64,000 nucleotides of DNA from NCBI RefSeq assembly GCF_943734655.1, contig NC_071355.1, positions 98,814,449-98,878,448 of the forward strand. Direction: 5' to 3'. Below the pieces are notes generated by a model. It saw only the letters and a program-made list of their open reading frames with translations. It was not told the DNA's origin and searched no databases. This document shows positions 10,982-21,735 of this stretch, one piece after another. The position numbers and the translations under genes were made by a program. Position 1 is the stretch's first letter. Each line of letters opens with the position of its first letter. The stretch comes from Sabethes cyaneus (Eukaryota > Arthropoda > Insecta > Diptera > Culicidae).

Positions 10982-11275
10982 GCTAGTCCCCTTTGCGATT
11001 TCAACACTGGCTCACTAGCTACGACTCGTACTGTTCGGGTAGGCTATCGGTGGGCTTAGCGTTCGCACTACACTGTGTTTGGCCTGATTCAGTGGGCCCC
11101 TTGACCTCGCGCACTGTATACCTCCGGGTTCACGGTCTAATTACAAGATCTCCCGCGCCGGCAGTTGCGGGTGCTTTTAACCATCCTCGGTCCGTTTTCC
11201 GCCCTGAACCCCCCTTGCATTTCATCCCGCTGCCCCGTTGTTTTTCCTACGGCTGCTGATGGTACTAAATCTATG
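10982..11275. other. GC-rich island, right part
   Basis: GC-rich text continuing the island at 9461-9858 across the TTAA insertion. A plus-strand frame of 88 codons (10993-11259) shows no known domain. On the minus strand the two parts may form one unit. Function unknown. Confidence 0.3.
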
Positions 11276-13500
11276 ACAATTTTTATCGTTTTATGTTGGT
11301 GTCCCGATCAAACTTTAACTGTATGATAATTTTAAAGTAACGTTGCATGCAAAATATTTAGTTAATCTATCCCTAACCATAAAATTGAATCCTAAATAAT
11401 ATCAAGCAAAACTAAACTAACCAAAAAATATAACATGCAACAAATAAATAACAAAAAAAGGAAAATAATTTAAATAAATAACAGGGAAAACAATTTTTAA
11501 TAAATAATATTCGAGGACACCAACTTGGGCTATTAAACATAAAATAAACGTCTCTCAAACATGCAAGCACAGAGAACTGACATTTATTTTACATTCAGAC
11601 ATTTACTTACAATATTTACAAAAAAATAACAATATAAATAAGGGTAATAATCAAGTTGGCCCAGTGACCAAAGGATTTTATTGTGACCGTGGCAAAATAT
11701 GGTCACAATTTAAACCTAACTTATGTAACTGATAATCATCATTAGTAGTATATTGCGTCTGTTTGTCCTTATGTGCTGGAAGGTTTGAATCTGTTTATGA
11801 GAAATGATGTATCGTAAGATTAAAATTATTTTTTGATACATTCACTTAGTCAAAAAATCCAGCAGGAAGTACGTAAAGCGGTCAATAATGGTCTCTAAAA
11901 ATAATGACAGTTTTACAGCTAACTACATTAGCAACTTACGTAGTTTTGTTTTTTTCTGGTCACAGTGCAAACAATGGAAAATTTGTATTATCTACCATCT
12001 TATTGCATAATCACATATAAAATGCCTCTATCAATGACTCGATATACCTATATGATTTAAAATAGTGAAATCTTCATAACTTTTGTTAAGCATCATTAGC
12101 TGGTAATATAGTGCATTTTGACGATTGCCTTTATATATTTACGAGTTACCTTTTGCATTCATATATTTCACTCTTTGTCAAAATATATGAATAAAACTGA
12201 GGATGTGACCACTTTTTCGAATCCATGTTGCGACATAGGCGTGCGTCCGCTTAAACGGGAAATGTAACATGTCTACTATCCTGTTCAGTTCAAGTCTTCT
12301 GTCGCACTCACAAAGGCGACTCAAAAAGAGGTTAACCTGCAAGTAAAGGTCTCTTCGAGCGTTTATCGTCCTTTTGCATCTTGTCTTCCTCCTTACGTGG
12401 ATGAAAACTGATGGGTTATTCATGAGAGACCTAAAGATGTGAATGGGCATAAAATGACTTTTACTAACCTTTCATTGTTAGTTGTTGGAATCTTTTGTCA
12501 TACTCAATCAAGATGGGTTGCTTTCTGTACTGTGGCGGTGCTCGCAGCTGTTTTCGCATATTGATGATGAACCGATGACACTGTTTTGCGCAATTCACCT
12601 TTGCATGTTTTTACCTTAATAAAGCGCTTGAAATATGTTTTATGTATAAAAACGGCTAGAGTAATGTATTTTAACGATCGCTGAAGCACCAGATGATACT
12701 GATGTAATCTTCACTCAATCCCTACGATTACGCATACAACGGTAGCAAGTCAAGAAGCATAAATCTTTATATAAATTTGATGAGGATCTTTTTCATCGCC
12801 GCCGATTACGAAAACGGTTTATTTATTCCACGTCTCCGTCAACCTCTGCTTCAAGGATTATTTATATTCCTTAACGTTATCTCAAGCAGGCTTGCTGATC
12901 GGAAAGAGGGTTCGTTTGCATACGAAAATTTTGCGTTTGCCGAAAAATAAATAAACTTTTATTTGGAGGTTTTATCTTCTAACGTTCCCAAAATAATAAC
13001 AATGCTAATATTAGTACAGCTTTTACTATACTATCATTATTGTAAAAATAATGACAATACATAGTATTACAAATATATCTGAGTAGAGTAACTTATACAA
13101 CGTCATCTACTACGTTCCTCATCAAAGTAAAACTTTACCCTTACAATGGCAAGTTTTGCAATGCCAGTCACCTGTCTGCTTTCCATCTAGCTATGTATAT
13201 ACCTTTAACTGTGTGTTTACGTGAAAGAGCAGCAGAAATATTTATCTTCCTCCGTTCGCATTCCCTGCCTTATCAGTAAGAGCATAGTACCAGTACCCCA
13301 GTGCCCAGTATACCCGAAGCACGCGAGCCGGAGATAAAATATTGTACTTGTTTAATATAATCACTGTGTCAACATTAAATATATTTGCGAAAGAGCGAAG
13401 GGTGTTCTACCAGGTGTACAGATGTGGGTTTGTCACCCATTTGTTTCGTCTGATTCTTACTGTGTGGAAAACAAACACAAATTAAAGAAAAACCTTTTAC
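11276..13500. other. AT-rich stretch without a supported gene
   Basis: Only minus-strand frames of 61 and 90 codons occur (12178-12689), with no motif. The strings ttggtgtcccgatc (about 11295) and tcgaggacaccaa (about 11512) form a short inverted pair about 220 bases apart, which could be the ends of a small MITE. Nothing else was identified. Confidence 0.4.
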
Positions 13501-13504
13501 AAAA

Positions 13505-13510
13505 TTTATT
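13505..13510 (-). terminator. poly(A) signal of candidate secreted gene
   Basis: On the minus strand AATAAA lies 26 bases past the TAA stop at 13537-13539. This is a normal position for a eukaryotic cleavage and polyadenylation signal. Confidence 0.5.
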
Positions 13511-13536
13511 GATTTGCAAAAACAAAATATTTTTCT

Positions 13537-13907
13537 TTAATAAGTTGTGTAGTACAATGTTACAAAACTATTTAGAAAATTACGAACGAAATTAGAAAAA
13601 AAAGTCGGAGCAATTGTACTGCCGAAAACATTTATTATATTTTTCGATATTTCTGGCCACACCAGATTTATTTGTTGATTTTTCGAAAATATTCTGCTAA
13701 GCTTCCAGATGACCGAACCAGGGCCAGGTGTTTCATTTAATATCCTGCTGTAGATTCTGCACAGCCACATCGATACTGTATTCACCGCGAAATGTCCGTT
13801 TGCCTTAAACTGCTTCTCGTTTCCAACAGTTTTTTGGTTTTCTTCAGGTTTCGCTTGACAATGGGCCGATATTGGGAATAAAAGTAACACCGGTAGCTGA
13901 ATTACAA
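13537..13907 (-). CDS. candidate terminal exon of a small secreted protein
   Basis: A minus-strand frame of about 123 codons ends in TAA and is followed by AATAAA. Its first codons encode LPVLLLFPISAHCQA, a hydrophobic stretch with an A-x-A-like or C-Q-A end typical of a signal peptide. A soluble tail of roughly 100 residues without obvious domains follows. No ATG lies in frame; the frame is preceded by ttactcttgtaattcag, a good splice acceptor ending near 13908. The start codon is therefore expected in an upstream exon above 13950, which I could not place. The two cysteines in the mature part are few for a disulphide-rich toxin or knottin. It could still be a chance frame. Confidence 0.4.
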
Positions 13908-13909
13908 GA

Positions 13910-14485
13910 GTAAATGCTGTTTACTAGTTGGTTTATGGCGATTTTAGCTATATAAAGTAAGCACTTAAATAGGGTTTGGACGAGTGATGTTTAAGCAACT
14001 TTAAGTTTTGTCAAATCAGCTCTCTCCCAAAAACTGATGAACAAGCTTAATAGCAGGTCTTTCTGCTAAACAATCCGCTTCTAAACAGCCATAAACATTA
14101 AACCGCATTACAGTTGCTTAAAAGTGTTAACAGCGTTTTATTAACCAGTAGCAGTTTTCTTTAAGCTCATAGCTTTCAAACTACTTTAAGGCTGCTTAAG
14201 GGTGTAATTTATTCAACTGTTGTATCCCTAAATCAAATGGAACAAGCGCTTCATAAGCTGCTGTACAATATTTTTTTCAATATTAAAATAAGATTATTAA
14301 CAGCAAGCTGTATAAAGATTGAAGAGACATTGATTAAGAAGCTAAAAAGCATTGAAAAACTATTTCACATTCTAAAAATAGTATTGACAGCATTACATAA
14401 AAGCAGCAATTTAAACGCGCAAAAAAGCCTCTATTGCAGCTTCGAAAGCAGCCATTAAAGGCCCAAAGCTTGATAAAATTAGCTA
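13910..14485. other. AT-rich repeat-like stretch
   Basis: Short words of the type gctgctta and aagcagc recur in both orientations, along with many ttaagc strings, which looks like an old dispersed repeat. A 73-codon plus-strand frame (14237-14458) has no recognisable motif. The missing 5' exon of the candidate secreted gene could lie here. Confidence 0.3.
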
Positions 14486-14489
14486 AATA

Positions 14490-16240
14490 AAGGTTTTCAG
14501 CTTTAAAAGTTCAATTGTGAAAAGTTTGATTAGTCTGAAATTATTAATAAATTACTTGAGTTCCTTGATTGGGTGGACTTCCGGGATGTTGGGAGGGTTC
14601 TTGTTCTTGGACACCACGTTGGCGACATACCATTCCATGACTTTGACCCGTAATGATAGGATGTTCAATCTGACCAAAACAGCATGGAGCAGTCGTGTTG
14701 CTTCAGGACAGGCAGCAGACGTTTTTCCACATATTTGCTCACTTAAATTTCCGGATTGACGGTGGCAATTCAGCGCAAGAGGACAGGTATCCGCTATTGC
14801 GCAGTTGTCACGCTCGACGTGACAAATGCGTTTAATAGCGCTAGCTGGGACACCACAGCACAGCTCGCTTCGAAACGTCCAAGTGCCGGTGTCGCTATTC
14901 AGGATTCTGGAAAATTACTTCCAGAATCCCGTGCTATGCTACAATACGGAGGAAGGTCAGAAGTACGTTCCAATCATCGCAGGGGTTCCGCAAGGTTCCA
15001 TACTGGGCCCGGTGTTGTGGAACGTCATGTATGATTTGTCATCATTGTTTCCAATCTTCAACTCCAGCTCCAGGAAACTGGAACTAGCACATCATAAAAC
15101 GGAGGTTATCGTGGTGAGCAACCGCAAGTCGCTGCAGCAAGCAAATATCAGCGTCGGGGACTGCACTATTTCGTCAACGCGGTCCTTAAAAATCCTTAAA
15201 AGTCATGGTCGACGACATGCTCAACTATGCCTCGTCGACTATGCTTGCAAGAAGGCTTCCACAGCTATTTCCGAATTGTCTCGTATGATGTCTAATAGCT
15301 CTGCGGTATATGGCAGCAAGCGAAGGCTGATAGCCAACGTGGTCCAGTCCATACTTAGGAGTCCCCCGCGTGTTCCGAATGCATGGATGTAGAGGACACT
15401 GCAGAACAAGCTTTCTTCATATGCCCTCGTTTCGCGGGCGCGAGAAGCAACATGGTGGCAGTGAGCGGACAGGATACTACACCGGATAACGTAATCCAAC
15501 GGATGTATTCCAGCTCGGGCGTCTGGGGAGCAGTCAATGCGGTTGCTACCCAGATTGTACTTGAGCTACAAAACCGCTGGAAAGCCGATCAATGGCGAAT
15601 AAACAGCCTAACTACCATAGTCCAGTAGTTATCTAAGAGGGTGCGTTAAGCACAATAGCCCCTCCCTGAAGTAATACCGATAAGGTGGTGCCAGGATTAA
15701 GGCTGGAGACTCGAGTAGGGTTTTAGTGGGTCGGGATACCCAACCCCACTGATAATACCGTATCTTCTCAGGTGCTTAGCAGATTTCCCTGCTCGAAAAA
15801 AACCTGATATTTTAGTAAAATTTGCCATACCCGAGAATATCTACCACTTTTCCCCTTCCTGTTGTCGCATAAAACTCTAGCCCAAGAAGCTGTTTGCAGT
15901 CTGCCTAGACATAGTAGATCGTCGTCGTCCATCACTACGCAATCGAACTTTGTCGCTTTCGTCGTGTACAGCTTCCGGGATTGTGCTGTGGTCATCTTGT
16001 TTTGTTTATCGTTGCATTTTAGTGTAATTACATTCCGTCTACAGTCTACAGTCGGGTCGTAAGTACGCTAAAATGTTATAGCTCGACAGACAATTGAAGA
16101 CGACACTTCTAGCTTGCTTGCGACATGTTGGACGGAGCAGTTAGGGCAACACTTTTTGTCATCGCAATACCTGCCGGCTTTTGATTTTTCATTGATCCAG
16201 GATTTCTCACTGTCGATGACCGTTACTTGTACACTCTTAG
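14490..16240 (-). mobile_element. dead mariner (ITmD37E type), split by R1-like copy
   Basis: The two halves are read on the minus strand. The right half (about 15775-16240) holds the N-terminal helix-turn-helix piece VASKLEVSSSIVCRA and then KFDCVVMDDDD, the first catalytic Asp block. The left half (14490-14758) holds KRLLPVLKQH, LFWSD, KVMEWYVANVV and NPPNIPEVHPI, the second Asp and the region before the final Glu. The missing middle coincides with the R1-like copy at 14756-15770, so the mariner was the target. Frameshifts, stops (one right after the second Asp) and loss of the Glu make it inactive. Terminal repeats could not be placed. Confidence 0.7.
14756..15770 (+). pseudogene. decayed R1-like ORF2 fragment
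   Basis: Plus-strand pieces align in order with the intact ORF2 at 26573-29554: YCAVVTLDVTNAFNSASW (RT motif with catalytic Asp), AGVPQGSILGPVLWNVMYD, HHKTEVIVVSNRKS, DYACKKASTAISELSRMM and AEQAFFICPRF. The FADD segment (ORF2 residues about 621-672) and the thumb-to-zinc-motif stretch (about 767-913) are missing through internal deletions. Frameshifts are frequent. A 3' flank with gggtcgggatacccaacccc follows. It belongs to a related but distinct family. Confidence 0.85.
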
Positions 16241-16339
16241 TAGATTAGGTAACTTTTAAAGATATTGCTACTCGATGTGCTAGTAGTTCGGACGTTCGCA
16301 AGAGACTGGCAACCCGGCACCTACTCTACGTATTTGACA

Positions 16340-16488
16340 GTAGTCAACATATGTCGACCAACATTTGAAAAGGGCGAATAAGCCAAATGTGAAAAAGAAC
16401 GAGTGAGAGTTCATTTTCCTATGCTCTCACTCGGTCTGTTTGACGTTTAGCTTACTCGCCCTTTTCTAATGTTGGTCGACATATGCTG
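16340..16488. mobile_element. short palindromic MITE
   Basis: The left arm contains catatgtcgaccaacatttg then aaaagggcgaataagc. The right arm is its reverse complement with few changes, giving arms of about 37 bases around a loop of roughly 65 bases. No coding content. The target duplication was not resolved. Confidence 0.65.
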
Positions 16489-16892
16489 GCTGTATGGGTA
16501 TTATTTGGCAAGATTTGTAAATAATTCTGCTTCTGCCTTCTGCCAGTGTTGGTGAACACAATAGGGTGGTTCACCAACAGCCAGTATATCGGCGAAAGGT
16601 ATTGCGGTGTTCTGCTGTTTCATTTGCACAAATGCTTAGATGTTGATTTCGAAAACTTGGTTGCCAAGCAATTCTGTGCACAGAACGAAATATTGAATCT
16701 TACATTCGACGTTAATAAAATGCATATAAATTAATGAACACGTAACAGAAATCACGAATGTTTTGCCTTTCTACTATATAAATATATAGTATAAAGGTAT
16801 AGAAATCACTTGGAAAATCGGAAATGGAAAGAAGGTCCTGCGGGCCGAATGTCATATACCATTCGACTCAGTTTCGAAAACTGAGCATTTTC

Positions 16893-16939
16893 TGTGTGTG
16901 TGTATGTATGTGTGTGTGTATGTGTGTGTGTGTATGTGA
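16893..16939. repeat. (TG)n-rich microsatellite
   Basis: A tract of tg and tatg units within the dispersed repeat. On the minus strand it is translated as a Thr-His run, which is not a real protein. Confidence 0.85.
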
Positions 16940-17479
16940 CGCTTTTAATCTCACTCACTTTTCTCGGAGATGGCTGGACCGATTTCAATGTTCTTAGTGT
17001 CAAATGAAAGGTCTAGGTGTCCCATTGGTCGCTATTGAATTTCATACTGATCGGACTTTTAGTTCCAAAGTTATGTATAAAAATATGAAAAATATGGGAC
17101 TTCATTATCTCATAGGTCTCTTAACCGATTTGAACAAAATTGATTGCATATGAAAGAGGAGCCTTGAAAACCCTTAACTTTCAAATTTCATGACGATTGG
17201 ACTTGTAGTTTGAAAGTTACATAAAGAAATGTGAAAAAATAGTATTTAAAACATATTTATGTAACATATAAGCATTAATTTAATGAAAAACATCACACAT
17301 TTTATGATTATTTGAAAATTACTGCTGAGATCTATCAAACGAAACCGAGTTATTTAAAATCGGACGCTTCATTCAAAAGTTATTCAAACTTTAACACTTA
17401 AGCACCGTATATTAAACCGTTAAAACGTGTGAAATCAAAACATATCAATCAAATGTTGATTGTATTCAATGTATGAGAT

Positions 17480-17568
17480 GTGTGTGATGTATGTGTGTAT
17501 GTATGTATGTATGTATGTATGTATGTATGTATGTATGTATGTGTGTATGTATGTATATATGTATGTGA
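17480..17568. repeat. (TATG)n microsatellite
   Basis: About twenty near-perfect tatg units with a few tg interruptions. It lies in the interior of the large dispersed repeat. Confidence 0.9.
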
Positions 17569-17666
17569 TGACAATTTGCAATTTTAAAATTTGCAATGAA
17601 ATTCAAGAAAAGTGAGAAACATGTCAATTGTCTGAAGTTTTTGAAGCCTCTTAGTGGAATACGAAC

Positions 17667-17862
17667 TCTGAAATTGAAGAAAAGAAAAAACTTTTACCGA
17701 CTAAATTCCACTATCTAATATTTATTCGCGACAGATACGTATACGCTTTGAAATAAGACACTGATGAAGCCTGCACGTCGTAGGTGAACTACGTATCAGT
17801 TGCAAATAAATATTAAATAGTGGGATTCAACCGAAAAGTTTTTTCTTTTCTTCGATTTCAGA
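17667..17862. repeat. imperfect palindrome, about 73-bp arms
   Basis: The left arm (17667-17741) and right arm (17790-17862) are reverse complements with scattered changes. Shared strings include gaagaaaagaaaaaactttt, a ccactat...aatatttatt block and gatacgta/tacgtatc at the tips. The 48-base loop contains ctgatgaagcctgcacgtcg and taggtgaac. A transcript would fold into a long hairpin. It may be a small foldback element or part of a retroelement terminus. Confidence 0.8.
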
Positions 17863-19068
17863 TTTCAATTGTCATTTTCTTCACTTGCTGTTACTCACAA
17901 TTTTACAAGAAAAGCAAAAAGCGAAGAAAAACAGTTTATTTAAGCATGTAGGTATAGGGGTGTATAGAATCAAAAATACTAGTGAGTTGATTTTTCCAAA
18001 TAAATTTGTACAAATTCCAAACAAATTCTGCGCATCAATAGATGCTCTTTTCAATCAATAGATACTAGAGCTTAGAAATGTTATATGAAAAATAGGAAGT
18101 GAACGTTGCACGGTAGAAATTTTGTAAGATTTGTTTTCGTTAGTGATATTTTAAAGGACAGATGTCTTATGTCATGTATCATGTTTTAATAAATAAATCA
18201 AAAAAAGACAAGCACTGGGAATCATATCGATCGTATTTCCCATTCTCAAGCATGTTTATGGCGTAGCTTTGGCACTATTTTTCGACCTCATCTTGTTTTC
18301 CTAACCTTCTAACATTGTAAAAACGATGCGATCAAGCTAATGACTATCTTTTCATGAAAGTACATTCAAAAGAAGCTTAAGTTTTGATTTTCATGCAAAA
18401 ATAATTATCTGAAGGAGCGCTAGCTAAGAAATAGTTCCATTTCTCTTTTTCATATCTAATGCTCTATTCAGTAATTTTTTTCTAATTCAGATATATTGCA
18501 AAATTGAAGCCAAGCAAACCAATAGTAAAATATTGAGATCAATCATTTTGTTGTAGATATCCTTTTTCTTCAAAAGCGAAATATAATAATAATTTTTCTG
18601 AACTCTTGTTTTTCAAAGATGCTAACTTTTGAATGCATGGTATTAATATCAAAATATCAAAAAATCTGCTATGAACAAATACTTCATATTGTCAATTTCG
18701 TATGTGGCTCTGAAGCCCGAAAGTTAAGGCCGTCTGTAGACCCGTTAGAGGGTTAATTTCTAATTTTCTCTACATATTCATTCAAGTCTGTAAAAATTAT
18801 CTTTTGTGTTTACATTATTTTTCTATAAATATTATAAAACTAAATAAGGTGTTCATCAAGTAACATAAATGACGCTTACATGTATTTACGCACCCAAGGA
18901 AAGAAAATATAATTATTCTACACAATACGTTGTGAATTTTACTGGCAAATAAGGATTTTGAGGAATACAGAACGGATATTTAAAAATATAGTCTAGTATA
19001 ACATCTATACATCTACAATTAAGTTCCTGAGAAATTAAATAATGAATATTGTGGCAGTAGAAAGGCTA

Positions 19069-21500
19069 GGTCACGCCGCTAGGTGGATTAATTCGGGTTT
19101 TTTTATTAAATAAAACATAAATAGCTTAAACCGTTTCTAAAGATACATTTATATTGTCAATTTCCCACCCTTTCGTACGCGATGAATTACAACCGTCGCG
19201 GGCAAAACCGTCGCCAGAATCGTCGCGGAGGCAAATATCGTTTATTTTATCAAGTAAATCAATAGCTTACGTGTTAGACAAGCATAATATATACTTAGAA
19301 CTTACTTACAACCAAGCAGATTCTTTCTGCGACGATTTCAAGCTATCAAAAAAGTGAGCAGCGCGTTTTGTTACCAAAGAAACGGGCAATACATCAAGCC
19401 AAATGTAATAAATAAGCCTACATGTATGCAACATACACTACGAACTTTTATATTGTAAAATAACGAATAACACTTAACGTTACACCATTTACGATGTTCC
19501 ATTTATAGGCATGTCAAAAGACGTAAATTTACAGGATTTTTTCGAAGAGCGAGAATTTTCGCGTTTCGCGAGTAAAATTTTGATGCGTTGCTCCACTTGG
19601 CCACCGATTTGATAATTGAAGAGTAAATGTCCAATTTAAAATAGTGGCATCATTCAGCATGCATATTTCTCAAAGCAAGGTGTGAACTGGTTTTTTAAAA
19701 ACCGCGATTAAGAGAAATGCATTATGTTTAAGTCTACCATATTTTGATCGTAGCATCATCCATTAAAATAATTATATTTTAAGAATAATAGAAATTATGG
19801 GGACTATAAAAGCAGAGTTCCTGTTCATTTAATACTTACGTGCATTTTTTAATGTTTTGACATTTGAATTAATTTTATGCAAATAATGTGAACTGAAAGT
19901 TAGTATTTAGCCAACAGTTGCATTGCCAATTCATTTTAAAGAATTGTTGCCACAATCACAAAGCATAATGCATTTATTTATTTGTTGGTCGGCGAGTGAG
20001 AATTGACCCCATTTTTAAACAATATACAAGTATAATACTGCCATGAACCGCCTCCGAACCATCTTAATTTGGCCTTGCTGTCGTTCAGTAGATACTAAAA
20101 TTTCTCACTGAAACTCTACTTTTTGTGCGCGATACTTTTGCCGCCGTTAGCCGTTTATCAAGACAGTATGGCCACGTGTAGTTTATACACCTGCTCAAAT
20201 TTAATGAGGGAACGAATGACGACGGAGATAAAGTTTACCATCGTGAACCTTTTGGATGTGAACCGGATTGCTAGAAAGCAGTTCGTTTATGGAGTTGCGA
20301 AAGGATAAACCTATCTCCGGTGCTAATGCTTGTCATTTCGCACGTCCTACCGCACGACACACATGGAGCCTAAAGTTTTAATGAGGGCTGGTATTTTCCC
20401 GCTCACAACTTCTTTCGTCGTTTCATCTTGTTAGCTCTGCTAATACTGGAAAAGAAAAATACATAATTGTATTTAGTCTTTTAATTAGAATGGTATGATT
20501 ACCTCTAGACCGAACAGGAGAAATTATTTCGGCTAATTTCATTTAGATAGAAAGGAGCTTTAAGTGTTGTTTTATTAGACGAAGTTTTGTGGAAGGTATG
20601 ACAAAACTTGAGAAATGTAGCACGGATGAATTTATTTTATACAGCTTTTTCGCTAGCATGTCTTTTACTAAACAAGCTATGCAGCATGACATTTGGACAG
20701 CGTCACAATAACTCTAAATCTAAGACTTTTCCGACTCAATTTTTGTTTTGACTTTATATTCTTCGTTTCCATATAACGGAGTGCTAGTGTAGATGACGAA
20801 AAATTCTGCAAGTAATCTTAAATTTGTTTGCCAAAATGAAGCAACAAAAATTACCCTTCAAGAAGCCTGAGAGGAAAAACGTATCCAAGCCGGAAAAGCA
20901 GATAATTATTTAGAGATTCATTTGCGGAGGAAGCCCAATAGTAAATGCAGTGCAGTATTCGGCTGCTGCCGTCCCGTACTGGTGGGTTTAGTACCATTCA
21001 GATTAAAGTTTATGAGTATACGCAATGTTCGTTCAAACTTTAGGGCGTTTTATGATGCTTTGTGGCACACTTGGGACTGGAGAACAGAATACCTTCTGTA
21101 CATTACTACCACGTAGCTCGTTGCAGTTGATATTGTAAATGTCTTGTTCATTCTAGATCGGTTACTAGAGAAGTTGATTCTGCTTGAATAAATTGTTGCA
21201 AAAATTTCAATAATAGAAAATGAGGTTGTAAAAAGGAGCAATCGAATAGTGGAAAATGTTCAATAAACGAACCATAATGACTGACAGCATAATCCGTGTT
21301 CGTGATATTTGAACAGGATTTTTGACATTTCTGTATACATTGGACATTTCCTTTCCCCACGTTCTCACGGCAAAACTAAAGGAACTTGCAGAAAGAAAGT
21401 GTACGAGTACGATATAATCAGAAATGTCAAAATGGTTGTTAAAATATTACGAACACGAATTATGCCTTCCGTCATTTAGATCGTGGATAATTGATTCTAT
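19069..21500. other. no gene seen
   Basis: AT-rich DNA with only 61 to 67-codon frames (19154-19357, 20123-20308, 20922-21116), none with motif support. No tandem arrays or inverted terminal repeats were noticed. It may be intergenic or intronic host sequence. Confidence 0.4.
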
Positions 21501-21504
21501 TGTA

Positions 21505-21733
21505 GGGCACGGGAGGGTATTTTTAGCCCATTTTTCGGCATATGACCTAGTTCTAGTGGAAGAACAGGTGATTTTGACGTGGTGATTTTGGATAAAAAAT
21601 AGTAGATTACTTATAATCTTGTGAAAATAGTTATAACATATTAACATTGTATGTCGGCAAAGTACTTGTATTGGCGAAAGAAAAGGCAAACAGGCTGAAT
21701 TTAGAAACCTGCTGAAAATACCCTCCCGTGCCC
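21505..21733. mobile_element. 229-bp MITE with TA target duplication
   Basis: The ends are gggcacgggagggtatttt and its reverse complement aaaataccctcccgtgccc, a perfect inverted repeat. TA flanks each side (21503-21504 and 21734-21735). There is no coding content. A diverged right-end fragment of the same family is at about 57655-57720. Confidence 0.85.
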
Positions 21734-21735
21734 TA

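Larger units (their letters stand above)
16758..19068. mobile_element. large dispersed repeat with microsatellites
   Basis: The left edge reads gcctttctactatataaata and the right edge reads gcagtagaaaggc, a short inverted pair. Inside are the block gtcatataccattcgactca, a (tg)n tract, a passage on repeated text of the type ctcactcacttttctcggag, a long tatg microsatellite and an imperfect palindrome at 17667-17862. From memory, this block is common in mosquito genomes. No transposase frame is seen. The class is unknown. Confidence 0.4.

Noticed and set aside
16806..17003. Protein with a Thr-His run
   Set aside because: It is the translation of a (tg)n microsatellite.
17734..17800. Hammerhead ribozyme in the palindrome loop
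   Set aside because: The words ctgatga and gaa are present, but no register gave the canonical pairs next to the core together with a proper cleavage triplet. It is kept only as a suggestion.
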